A stretch of 64,000 nucleotides of DNA, from contig NZ_CP152342.1 of the NCBI RefSeq assembly GCF_045291395.1, positions 2,480,001-2,544,000 of the forward strand, given 5' to 3'. The number at the start of each line of letters is the position of its first letter. Positions within the stretch are counted from its first letter, which is position 1. The notes under the pieces are model-generated. The model was not told the DNA's origin and did not search any database. It saw only the letters and a program-made list of their open reading frames with translations. Shown piece after piece: positions 41,910 to 50,403 of the stretch. Position numbers and translations under genes: made by a program. The DNA comes from MR-S7 sp000400995. GTDB taxonomy: Bacteria > Pseudomonadota > Gammaproteobacteria > Burkholderiales > Burkholderiaceae_C.

Positions 41910-43190
41910 ATGCGATCGGGTAGCCTTGCGGCCCATGACCCGCGCCACGCCCGCCCCTGCACCGTCTGCCCCGCCCGCCCCCTGCCGCCGCGCGCGGCGA
42001 TGATGATGCTGGTGGCGCTCACCTCGGGCTTCGCGCTGAGTTCGGCCTTCCGCACCGTGGCGGCCATCCTGGCCGCGCCGCTGCAGGCCGAGTTCCACCT
42101 GTCGCCCCAGGCGCTGGGCGTGTTCGCCGGCACGTTCCATTTCGCCTTCGGAGCCATGCAGCTCTTCATGGGCATCGGCATCGACCTGTACGGCGTGCGC
42201 CGCACGGTGCTCACGGCGTTCCCGCTGTGCATCGCGGGCGCGCTGCTGTCGGCGGCGGCGCCGGGCTACGGCACGCTGGTGCTGGGGCAGGCGCTGATCG
42301 GCGTGGGCTGCGCGCCTGCCTTCTTGGTGTGCACGGTGTTCATCGCGCGGCATTTCGCGCCGCAACGCTTCGCGTCCCTATCGGGCCTGTCGATGGCGCT
42401 GGGCACGCTGGGCATGCTGTTCACCGGCACGCCGCTGGCCTGGCTGGTCCAGCAGTGGTCGTGGCGCACGGGCTTCGTGGTGCTGGCGGCGATGGCGCTG
42501 GCCGCGTGGCTGTGGATCTGGCGCGGCGTGCACGAGCCCGCACTCGGCCCCGCGCACGGCATGCCGCAGGAATCGGTGCGCGAGGCAGTGGCGCGCTTCG
42601 CCGCCCTCTTCGCCCTGCCGCACACCTGGGGCATCGTGGCGCTGGGCGCGGTGAGCTATGCGGCCCTCATTTCCCTGCGCGGCCTGTGGCTGGGGCCCAT
42701 GCTGATCGAGCGCCACGGCTTCTCGCTGGTGGACAGCGGCAACGTGGCGCTGGCCCTGTCGGTGGTGGCGCTGTGCGGGCCGATGGTGTTCGGCCGCATC
42801 AACCCGGGCGCGGCCACGCGGCGCGGCTGGATCGTGGTCTGCACGCTGCTGATGGCGCTGCTCTTCGTGGCCATGGCGCTGGTGCATTCGGCCTGGGTGG
42901 ACGTGGCCTGCATGCTGGCCACGGGCCTGCTGTCGGGCTACATCGTGCTGCAGTACGCCGACGTGCGCGCGGCCTATCCGGCCCAGCTCACGGGGCGCGC
43001 CATGGCGGTGTTCACCATGGCCATGTTCCTGGGCGTAGCGGCCATGCAGTGGTTCACGGGGCTGGTGGCGTCGCTGGCCAAGGGGCGGGGCATGGACCCG
43101 TTCGTGGCGGTGATGGGCTGCATCGCGGCGCTGCTGGCGCTGGGGGCGCTGGCGTTCCGGCTGCTGCCCCGCCCGCCGCAGGACGTTTAG
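41910..43190 (+). CDS. MFS transporter (start uncertain, possible 5' frameshift)
   Basis: Major facilitator permease with about 12 helices. The sure part begins at ATG 42000 (MMMLVALTSGFALSSAFRTV) and runs to 43190 (396 residues from there); the in-frame ATG at 41910 gives 426 residues but an odd Arg/Pro/Cys-rich leader. Another frame from ATG 41935 reads MTRATPAPAPSAPPAP and would join PLPPRAAMMML smoothly if one C were restored to the run at 41978-41982, so a base may be missing. Typical motifs are FMGIGIDLYGVRRTV (motif A) and ARHFAPQRFASLSGLSMALG. Substrate unknown; the sequence resembles nitrate/cyanate-type and general metabolite transporters only loosely. Confidence 0.82.
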   Translation: MRSGSLAAHDPRHARPCTVCPARPLPPRAAMMMLVALTSGFALSSAFRTVAAILAAPLQAEFHLSPQALGVFAGTFHFAFGAMQLFMGIGIDLYGVRRTVLTAFPLCIAGALLSAAAPGYGTLVLGQALIGVGCAPAFLVCTVFIARHFAPQRFASLSGLSMALGTLGMLFTGTPLAWLVQQWSWRTGFVVLAAMALAAWLWIWRGVHEPALGPAHGMPQESVREAVARFAALFALPHTWGIVALGAVSYAALISLRGLWLGPMLIERHGFSLVDSGNVALALSVVALCGPMVFGRINPGAATRRGWIVVCTLLMALLFVAMALVHSAWVDVACMLATGLLSGYIVLQYADVRAAYPAQLTGRAMAVFTMAMFLGVAAMQWFTGLVASLAKGRGMDPFVAVMGCIAALLALGALAFRLLPRPPQDV

Positions 43191-43196
43191 AACAGA

Positions 43197-43235
43197 ATCG
43201 GTCTCCAGCGCTTATCCATCAAGCGCGAGCAGCTA
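43197..43235. repeat. Dispersed palindromic repeat, copy 6
   Basis: TCGGTCTCCAGCGCTTATCC, then ATCAAGCGCGAGCAGCTATC. Forward orientation, between the convergent stops of the MFS gene (43190) and the FAD monooxygenase gene (43242). Confidence 0.9.
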
Positions 43236-43241
43236 TCGAAA

Positions 43242-44462
43242 TCAAAGCAGACTGGCGCTGGAGCCATCGCCCCGGTAGAGCCAGGGCACGTCCAGGATGC
43301 GCTCGCCCAGCAGGCGCAGTGCCATGTCGCGCCCCCAGCGCAGGGGGCCGGTGGCGTGGAAGATGGTGCCGTTGCGGCGCGAGCGCTCCTGTACGCGGGC
43401 GTTGCGCTGCCAGCGGTTGAGCGCATAGCGGCGCAGGCGCAAGGGCACGTCGAGGTCGTGCATGGCCAGGGCGCGCTGCAGTTCGGCCGCATCCTCGATG
43501 GCCATGCCGGCGCCCTGCGCCAGGTAGGGGCGCATGGGGTGGGCTGCATCGCCAAGCAGCGCGATGAGGCCGCGCGCCATCTCGTGCGGGCCGGCGACGG
43601 GCGGGCGGTCGAGCAGCGGCCACAGGCGCCAGCCGCTGCCGGCCTGGGGCACCGCGCGCACCAGGTCCTGCAGCGCCGTGCAGGTGCCGGCCAGGGCGGC
43701 CTCCAGTTCCTGCGCGTTGGCGCCGTGGTCCCAGGTTTCCAGGTCGGCGGGCGGCGTGCCGTGGCGGATGGCCACCACGTTCATCAGCTCGCCGCGGCGC
43801 AGCGGGTACTGCACCACGTGCAGGCGCGGCCCCAGCCAGGCGGTGACGCGCGTGGTGCGCAGCGCCTGGGGCAGCGCGTCCTGCCGCACGACGGCGCGGT
43901 AGGCCAGGTGGCCCGACACGCGCGTGGGCGCCTCGCCCAGCAGGCGCGCGCGCGTACCGCTGCGCAGGCCGTCGGCGCCGATGAAGGCGTCGCCCTCCAC
44001 CTCCACGGCCGTGCCGTCCCTGCGCACCAGGCGCAGGGTGACGGCCCCGCCCTCCTCGGCATGGCGTTCGACGGCCTGGCCCAGGTTGAGGTGCACCTCG
44101 GGCCGTCCGCGCACGGCCTGGAGCAGCAGGCCATGCAGGTCGGCGCGGTGGATGGTGGCGTAGGCGGCGCCATAGCGCTCGATGACGGTGGCGCCCAGCC
44201 GCAGGCTGGCCAGCTCGCGGCCGCCCTGCGCGCTGCGCACCTGCAGCCGGTCGGGGAAGGCCGCGACGGCCTGCAGTGCGGATTGCAGGCCCCAGGCCTG
44301 CAGGCGCCGCACGACGTTGGGGCCGATCTGCACGCCGGCGCCCACCTCGGTGAACGCGTCCGCGCGTTCGTACAGCCGCACCTCCCAGCCGGCGCGCGAG
44401 CAGCCCAGGGCGGCGGCCAGCCCTCCGATGCCGCCGCCTGCGATCAAGACCTGTTTGTGCAT
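43242..44462 (-). CDS. FAD-dependent aromatic monooxygenase (salicylate/3-hydroxybenzoate hydroxylase type)
   Basis: Class A flavoprotein hydroxylase, 406 residues, cytosolic. The dinucleotide fold is at the N-terminus (VLIAGGGIGGLAAALGCSRAG), the second conserved motif GADGLRSGTRARL near residue 165, and the FAD ribityl motif LLGDAAHPMRPYLAQGAGMA near 285-305. The sequence between is close to salicylate and 3-hydroxybenzoate 6-hydroxylases, so NADH-dependent hydroxylation of a phenolic acid is likely. ATG at 44462. No ring-cleavage gene is adjacent, so the pathway is not evident; ubiquinone hydroxylases are a less likely relation. Confidence 0.88.
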   Translation of the reverse strand: MHKQVLIAGGGIGGLAAALGCSRAGWEVRLYERADAFTEVGAGVQIGPNVVRRLQAWGLQSALQAVAAFPDRLQVRSAQGGRELASLRLGATVIERYGAAYATIHRADLHGLLLQAVRGRPEVHLNLGQAVERHAEEGGAVTLRLVRRDGTAVEVEGDAFIGADGLRSGTRARLLGEAPTRVSGHLAYRAVVRQDALPQALRTTRVTAWLGPRLHVVQYPLRRGELMNVVAIRHGTPPADLETWDHGANAQELEAALAGTCTALQDLVRAVPQAGSGWRLWPLLDRPPVAGPHEMARGLIALLGDAAHPMRPYLAQGAGMAIEDAAELQRALAMHDLDVPLRLRRYALNRWQRNARVQERSRRNGTIFHATGPLRWGRDMALRLLGERILDVPWLYRGDGSSASLL

Positions 44463-44502
44463 GCCCGCGATTGTCGGCCCATCCGGGCGTTAGAACGTGG
44501 TC

Positions 44503-46983
44503 TCAGAGCCGCCGTTCGAGGTCTTCCATGGGCACCGGCCGGCCGAACAGGTAGCCCTGGAATGCCTGGCAGCCGTGGCGCTGCAGGAAGTCGAGCTGGC
44601 CCGTGGTCTCCACGCCTTCGGCCACCACGCCCAGGTCCAGGCTCTGGGCCAGCGCGAGGATGGTGCGCACGATGGCGGCGTCGTTGGGGTCGGTGAGCAG
44701 GTCGCGCACGAAGCCGCGGTCGATCTTGAGCTGGTCCAGCGGCAGCCGCTTGAGGTAGGACAGCGACGAGTAGCCGGTGCCGAAGTCGTCCAGCGAGAAG
44801 CCCACGCCCTGGGCGCGCAGGTACTCCATCTTGGCGATCATCTCTTCGGTGTCGGTGAGCAGCAGGCTTTCGGTGAGCTCCAGCCGCAGCAGCCGGGCCG
44901 AGGCGCCGCTGGCGCGCAGCGCGCCCAGCACCTGGTCGGCGAAGTCGGGCTGGCGGAACTGGCGCGCGCTCACGTTCACCGACAGCACGAGCTGCCGCGT
45001 GGCCGCCTGCCGGGCCCAGGCCGCGAGCTGGGCGCAGGCGCTCTCGACCACCCAGCGCCCCAGCGGCAGGATGAGCCCGCTCTGCTCGGCCAGCGGGATG
45101 AATTCGGCCGGGCTGACCATGCCGCGCACCGGGTGCTGCCAGCGCGCCAGCGCCTCGGCGCCGACCATGCGGCCCTGGGCGTCGACGACGGGCTGGTAGT
45201 GCAGCCGCAGGTCCCCGCGCGCGATGCCGTGGCGCAGCTCGGTCTCCAGCTCGGAACGCGCGCTCATCGCGGCGAGTACGCCGGGGTCGAAGAAGCGCAC
45301 GGCGTTGCGGCCCGCGGCCTTGGCCTGGTACATGGCGAAATCGGCCTGCTTGAGCAGTTCCTCCGGCGCGGCCGGCGGGTGCCCGAACAGCGTGAGACCG
45401 ATGCTGGGCGTGCTGTGGTGCGCCGGCCCGCTGCCCAGCGCGTAGGGCTGGCTGAGCACGCCGGCGATCTTGCGCGCGAGCTTGTCCGCGTCCTGCTGGG
45501 CGGCGGGGCGCTGGCCCGCGAGGTTCTCGACCAGCACCACGAATTCGTCGCCGCCGAAGCGCGCCACGGTGTCGCTGGCGCGCATGCAGGCGCGCAGCCG
45601 CTCGGCCACCTGCGCGAGCAGCTGGTCGCCGGTGTCATGGCCGCGCGTGTCGTTGAGGTCCTTGAAGTTGTCCAGGTCGATGAACAGCAGCGCCGCGTGG
45701 CGCTGGCTGCGCTGCAGGCCCACGCAGGCGCGCTGCAGGCGGTCGAGGAACAGGCGCCGGTTGGGCAGGCCGGTGAGCATGTCGTAGAAGGCCAGCCGCT
45801 CGATCTCGCCCTCGACGCGCTTGCGCTCGGTGATGTTGCGGCCCACGCCGCGGTATCCGCGCAGCACGCCGGAGGCGTCGATGATGGGCACGCCGCTGAG
45901 CGCCATCCAGTAGGCTTGGCCGTTCGCGCCCACGCGCTGCAGCTCCAGGTCGCGGAACGGCTGACGGGCCGCCAGCAGCCGGCGGTGGGCCACCCAGTCT
46001 TCCTCGCGCATGTTCAGGGCGGGCGTATCCCAGCAGGTGCGCCCGAGCATGGATTCGAGCCGCGCGTCCTTGTGCGCGGAGACGCCCGCGAAATCGGTGA
46101 AGCGGTACTGCGCGTCCTGCTCCCAGTACCAGTCGGAGGACAGGTCGCACAGGCTGCGGAAGCGCGCCTCGCTGGTCTGCAGCTCGGACTGCACGCGCAC
46201 GTAGTCGCTCACGTCGGCGAAAGTGCGCACCAGCCCGCCGTCGGGCAGCGTCTTGGTGCGCACCTCGAAGGTGCGGCCGCCGCGGGTCTTGCGCCAGTAG
46301 ACCTCGGGCGAGATCCGCACCGCGCCCTCGGCGATGTAGTCGCGCCCGCGCATGTCCACCAGGTCGTAGGTGGTGCCGAAGTCGCCGCGGTGCGCCTGCA
46401 GCTCGGTGAGTTCGGCCAGCGTGGGATGCCCGGCCATGAGCTGCTCGGGCAGGTCCAGCAACTGCAGCACCCGCTGGTTGTAGACGTTGATGCGTCCGTC
46501 CGGCCCGGTCTGGAAAATGCCCTGGCTCATGCTGGCCAGCGCCGTGCGCATGCGCGCGATCTGCTGGCGCAGCGGCTCGGCGGCGTCGCCTCCGGCGCTG
46601 CGGCCGGAGCGCTCCACCAGCGCAGCCAGGCGGCGCAGCAGCTCGGGCACGTGGTCGGCGTCCGGGTGGCGCACCACGTAGTCGCCCCCGGCATCGCCGG
46701 CGCCGGCCCGCAGCGCCCGCGCGGCCAGCGCCTCCTGGCCGGGCGCCAGGCACAGCAGCACAGGCCAGTGCGGATGCTCCAGCGCCCAGGCGGGAAGCTG
46801 CGTGGCGTGCGGCGCCAGGCACAGCACCACGGCGCTCCAGCCCTGCAGCGGCGCCATGCCGAAGTCCGGCGTGGGCACGGGCATGGCCAGCCAGCCCGCG
46901 CATGCGTCGGTGTGGGCCAGCAGCCCGAGCGCGCGGCGCGCGTGCTGCGGGTCGGGGTCGATCCAGGCGATGCGTGCGCTCAT
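44503..46983 (-). CDS. Pseudo-receiver/PAS/GGDEF/EAL cyclic-di-GMP protein
   Basis: 826-residue cytosolic protein. Residues 1-130 look like a receiver fold without its active site: DPDP takes the place of the acidic pair, the phospho-Asp strand reads VVLCLAPH with no Asp, and Lys is missing from DYVVRHP. Then two PAS regions (about 150-280 and 285-400), GGDEF (about 400-560; intact GGDEF near 475 and a RxxD inhibitory site RASD five residues earlier) and EAL (about 570-820; EALARW, DDFGTGYSS, KIDRGFV, AEGVET intact). Both making and breaking c-di-GMP are possible. The ATG at 46983 overlaps the upstream paralogue's stop by four bases. Confidence 0.92.
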   Translation of the reverse strand: MSARIAWIDPDPQHARRALGLLAHTDACAGWLAMPVPTPDFGMAPLQGWSAVVLCLAPHATQLPAWALEHPHWPVLLCLAPGQEALAARALRAGAGDAGGDYVVRHPDADHVPELLRRLAALVERSGRSAGGDAAEPLRQQIARMRTALASMSQGIFQTGPDGRINVYNQRVLQLLDLPEQLMAGHPTLAELTELQAHRGDFGTTYDLVDMRGRDYIAEGAVRISPEVYWRKTRGGRTFEVRTKTLPDGGLVRTFADVSDYVRVQSELQTSEARFRSLCDLSSDWYWEQDAQYRFTDFAGVSAHKDARLESMLGRTCWDTPALNMREEDWVAHRRLLAARQPFRDLELQRVGANGQAYWMALSGVPIIDASGVLRGYRGVGRNITERKRVEGEIERLAFYDMLTGLPNRRLFLDRLQRACVGLQRSQRHAALLFIDLDNFKDLNDTRGHDTGDQLLAQVAERLRACMRASDTVARFGGDEFVVLVENLAGQRPAAQQDADKLARKIAGVLSQPYALGSGPAHHSTPSIGLTLFGHPPAAPEELLKQADFAMYQAKAAGRNAVRFFDPGVLAAMSARSELETELRHGIARGDLRLHYQPVVDAQGRMVGAEALARWQHPVRGMVSPAEFIPLAEQSGLILPLGRWVVESACAQLAAWARQAATRQLVLSVNVSARQFRQPDFADQVLGALRASGASARLLRLELTESLLLTDTEEMIAKMEYLRAQGVGFSLDDFGTGYSSLSYLKRLPLDQLKIDRGFVRDLLTDPNDAAIVRTILALAQSLDLGVVAEGVETTGQLDFLQRHGCQAFQGYLFGRPVPMEDLERRL

Positions 46984-49900
46984 GGCAGGGCGGGCGTGGC
47001 GAGCGCCTGGGAATGCGGGCCCAGCTCGGGCAGATGCTCGGCCTCGAACTGCTCGGCCGTGCAGGGGCGGCCGAACAGGTAGCCCTGGAAGCCGTCGCAG
47101 CCGTGCAGCTTGAGGAAGGCCAGCTGGCTGGTGCTCTCCACGCCCTCGGCCACCACCTGCAGGTCCATGCTCTTGGCCAGCGCGAGGATGGTGCGCACGA
47201 TGGCGGCGTCGTTCGGGTCGGCCAGCACATCGCGCACGAAGCCCTGGTCGATCTTGATCTGCGCGAGCGGCAGCCGCTTGAGGTAGGACAGCGAGGAGTA
47301 GCCGGTGCCGAAGTCGTCCAGCGCGAACCCCACCCCCTGCTGCTGCAGCAGGCCCATGCGCTGCGCCGTGTCCTCCACGTCGCCGAGCAGCAGGCTTTCG
47401 GTGAGTTCCAGCTTGAGCAGGCCCGCCTGCGCGCCCGTCTCGGCCAGCGTGCCGAGCACGTCGGCCACGAAGTCGGGCTGGCGGAACTGCCGCGCGCTCA
47501 CGTTCACGGAAATGCTCAGGCCGCGCGTGGAGGCGTGGTGGCTCCAGCGCACGAGCTGCTCGCACGCCAGCCGCAGTACCATGCGGCCCAGCGGCACGAT
47601 GAGGCCGGTCTGCTCCGCCAGGGGGATGAACTCGGCCGGGCTCACCATGCCGCGCTCGGGGTGGCGCCAGCGCACCAGCGCCTCGGCGCCGCACAGCCGG
47701 GCGCGCTCGTCCATCACGGGCTGGAAGTGCACGCTCAGCTCGGAACGCGCCAGGCCCTGGCGCAGGTCGGCTTCGAGCTGCGAGCGCGCGTTGACCGCCG
47801 CCTGCATGTCGGGGTCGAAGAAGCGCTGGGTGTTGCGCCCCGCCGCCTTCGCCTGGTACATGGCGAGGTCGGCGCGCTTGAGCAGTTCGTCCACGCTGGA
47901 GCGCTGTTCGCCGAACAGCGTGATGCCGATGCTCGGCGTGCTGAAGTATTGCTGCGACCCCAGGTCGAATGGCTGGTTGAGCCGCGCGAGCAGCTTCTCG
48001 GAGACGCGCTCGGCCTGCCCCGCCGCCCGGCTCAGCGCGGGCTCCAGGTTTTCGAGCATGACGACGAACTCGTCCCCGCCGAAGCGGGCCACCGTGTCGG
48101 ACTCGCGCACGCATTCCACCAGGCGCTGCGCCACCTGGGCCAGCAGGCGGTCGCCCATGTCGTGGCCCAGCGTGTCGTTGAGGTCCTTGAAGTTGTCCAG
48201 GTCGATGAACAGCAGCGCGCCCAGGCGGCCGTGCCGCTCGCACGCGGCCATGGCGTGCTCGAGGCGGTCGAGCAGCAGGCGCCGGTTGGGCAGCCCCGTC
48301 AGCGGGTCGTAGAAGGCCAGGCGCTCGATCTCCTGCGCGGCACGCTGGCGGTCGGTGATGTCGCGGCAGACGCTCAGCACGCCGGTCACGCGCCCGTGCT
48401 GATCGCGGATGGGGGTCTTCACGGTCTCGAAGCGCCCGCTGTAGCCGTCCTCGGCGAAGGTGAGGGTTTCCTCCACGACCAGGGGCTGCCAGGCGGCCAT
48501 GGCGCGCTGGTCGAGCGCCTGCACGCGCTGCGCTTCGCCGGCGGGCAGGAGCTGCGCATCGGTGAGGCCGACGAATTCGCGCTCGCTGCGCCCCAGGAAG
48601 CGCGCGAACACGGGGTTGCCCGAGACATAGCGCCCCTGCGCGTCCTTGAGGCTCACGACATCGGGGATCGCATTCACCAGGCCCCCCAACTGCGTGCGCT
48701 GCTGGCGCAGCTCGTGCGCGAGGCGCTTCTGCTCGGTGATGTCGTAGGCGAAGATGACGACGGAGGACACCTCCTCCCCCGCCCTCTCGGGCACAAAGGT
48801 GATGCGCCAGACCACCGGACCGTCGGGGCCTTCCATGTCCACCTCGGCCGTGGTGGTCTCGCCCCGCAGCGCGCGCTGCAGCGGCGGGTCCAGGCGCGAG
48901 AGGAAGGGCTGCGTGAGCACGTCGGACAGCAGCTGCCCCTCCAGGGCCGAAGGCGCGCAGCGCAGCCACTGCGCCTGCAGCGGATTCACGTACAGCACCC
49001 GGCCCTGGCGGTCCACGCGCGAGACGCCGCCGGGCAGGTGCTGCAGCACACTGGCCAGTTGCACGTCGCGCTCGCGCGTCAGGCGCTCGGCCTCGCGCTG
49101 CTGCGTCACGTCGGACAGCACGCCGTCCCAGATCACGCGGCCCGCATCGAGACGGCGCGGGGAGGAGCTCATGCGCATCCAGCGCACCTCGCCATCGGTG
49201 CGCCGCATGCGCACCACGCATTCGCTCACGCACATCGTGTGGAACGACTGCTCTTCCGCCAGCGCGTTGAGCGGCCGGTCCTCGGGCAGGATCTGGTCGT
49301 AGAGTACCGCGGCATCGCGCACCACGTCGTCGGCGCGCACGCCGTTGAGGCGCAGGATGGCATCGCCCACGTGCACGAAATAGCGCCGGCCGTCGGGCTC
49401 GCGCACCAGCTGGTAAAGCACGCTGCCCGGCAGGTTGCGGCCCAGCGATTGCAGCCGCAGGCCACTTTCGCGCACGCGCCTCTCGGCCTGCCGCGCGCGC
49501 TCATAGGGCAGGCGCACGCCGGAGGTGTAGACCGCCTGGAACAGCAGCGCGTACCCCGCGACACGCAGCGCATGGGCCGCCCATCCGAGCGGCAGCGCCT
49601 CGTCCCCCAGCCACACGCGCACGCCCAGCATCGCCTCGCCCGCCGCCATGCACAGCGCGGCCCAGGCCATGAGGCGCACGCGCCCGCCGCGCTCGGGCCC
49701 GCCGGGGCGCAGCAGCAGCCCCGCCGCGGCCGCCATGGCGACGGCAGCGGCCAGGCTCGCCAGCAGCAGGCGCACGCCGCCCTGCTCCTGCATCCACCCG
49801 GCGGACAACGGCCCCGCGCCGGTCCACAGCAGCGGCATGGCGGCCAGCGCCGCCACCGCCACCCAGACCATGCCCGCGCCCGGAATGTGCAGGCGCAGGG

Positions 49901-50288
49901 CGAACAGCAGCAGCGTGAGCGCCTCCACGCCGCGCGCGGCCATGGAGAAAAAGGCCCCGGCGGCCGCCTGGCCGGCCTGCGGGGCGCCGGCCTGCAGCTG
50001 CAGCATGGCGTGCATGAAATTGCAGACCGCCGCCACCGACAGTCCCAGCACCAGCACGTTGGCGCGGTGCTGGTCGCGCACGTCCAGCATCTGCAGGCAG
50101 ACGGCCACGGCCAGCAGGCCCGCGAAGACGGCGACGAAGGCCAGCAGCGGCTCCAGCGCCAGCGCGCCCAGCCCCTGCAGCATCGGCACCCCCAGCAGCG
50201 CCGGCACGGCCACCACCATCGCCACGACGGCGACCGGGCCTGCGGGCAACCGGGTCCGCGCCAGCGATGGAGAGAGCCGGGGCTTCAT
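46980..50288 (-). CDS. Membrane MASE3-like/PAS/GGDEF/EAL cyclic-di-GMP protein
   Basis: 1102-residue inner-membrane sensor. Residues 1-270 hold about eight hydrophobic helices resembling a MASE3-type sensor (VCNFMHAMLQL is suggestive). Three PAS regions follow (about 285-410, 415-540, 545-665), then GGDEF (intact near residue 734 with I-site RESD) and EAL (EALVRW near 866, DDFGTGYSS, KIDQGFV, AEGVES). All catalytic motifs are present for diguanylate cyclase and phosphodiesterase activity. ATG at 50288. It is the first gene of a coupled pair with its soluble paralogue; a 31-base inverted repeat lies just upstream. Confidence 0.93.
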   Translation of the reverse strand: MKPRLSPSLARTRLPAGPVAVVAMVVAVPALLGVPMLQGLGALALEPLLAFVAVFAGLLAVAVCLQMLDVRDQHRANVLVLGLSVAAVCNFMHAMLQLQAGAPQAGQAAAGAFFSMAARGVEALTLLLFALRLHIPGAGMVWVAVAALAAMPLLWTGAGPLSAGWMQEQGGVRLLLASLAAAVAMAAAAGLLLRPGGPERGGRVRLMAWAALCMAAGEAMLGVRVWLGDEALPLGWAAHALRVAGYALLFQAVYTSGVRLPYERARQAERRVRESGLRLQSLGRNLPGSVLYQLVREPDGRRYFVHVGDAILRLNGVRADDVVRDAAVLYDQILPEDRPLNALAEEQSFHTMCVSECVVRMRRTDGEVRWMRMSSSPRRLDAGRVIWDGVLSDVTQQREAERLTRERDVQLASVLQHLPGGVSRVDRQGRVLYVNPLQAQWLRCAPSALEGQLLSDVLTQPFLSRLDPPLQRALRGETTTAEVDMEGPDGPVVWRITFVPERAGEEVSSVVIFAYDITEQKRLAHELRQQRTQLGGLVNAIPDVVSLKDAQGRYVSGNPVFARFLGRSEREFVGLTDAQLLPAGEAQRVQALDQRAMAAWQPLVVEETLTFAEDGYSGRFETVKTPIRDQHGRVTGVLSVCRDITDRQRAAQEIERLAFYDPLTGLPNRRLLLDRLEHAMAACERHGRLGALLFIDLDNFKDLNDTLGHDMGDRLLAQVAQRLVECVRESDTVARFGGDEFVVMLENLEPALSRAAGQAERVSEKLLARLNQPFDLGSQQYFSTPSIGITLFGEQRSSVDELLKRADLAMYQAKAAGRNTQRFFDPDMQAAVNARSQLEADLRQGLARSELSVHFQPVMDERARLCGAEALVRWRHPERGMVSPAEFIPLAEQTGLIVPLGRMVLRLACEQLVRWSHHASTRGLSISVNVSARQFRQPDFVADVLGTLAETGAQAGLLKLELTESLLLGDVEDTAQRMGLLQQQGVGFALDDFGTGYSSLSYLKRLPLAQIKIDQGFVRDVLADPNDAAIVRTILALAKSMDLQVVAEGVESTSQLAFLKLHGCDGFQGYLFGRPCTAEQFEAEHLPELGPHSQALATPALP

Positions 50289-50306
50289 GGAAGGGCCAGG
50301 GATGGC

Positions 50307-50337
50307 GTCGAATACATGTGGATACGAGTGTATCGAC
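50307..50337. promoter_or_regulatory. Inverted repeat upstream of the c-di-GMP gene pair
   Basis: GTCGAATACA and TGTATCGAC arms (one bulged A) around a 12-base centre, 19 bases before the ATG. It could be an operator or an mRNA hairpin that hides the ribosome-binding site. Confidence 0.35.
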
Positions 50338-50403
50338 TCTCCAGCCCCAGGGCCCAGGGCCGCGCATCGGTTTATTCCCTCAGGCGCGCCCCGGAGGGAG
50401 GGG

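Noticed and set aside
41910..41999. Arg/Pro/Cys-rich leader of the second MFS protein as a real sensor domain
   Set aside because: It has no family resemblance and is better explained by an upstream start in another frame or by initiation at 42000.
44503..49233. One 1576-residue frame covering both c-di-GMP genes
   Set aside because: Only the part from ATG 46983 has domain homology. The upstream part is a shadow of the 1102-residue paralogue in another frame.
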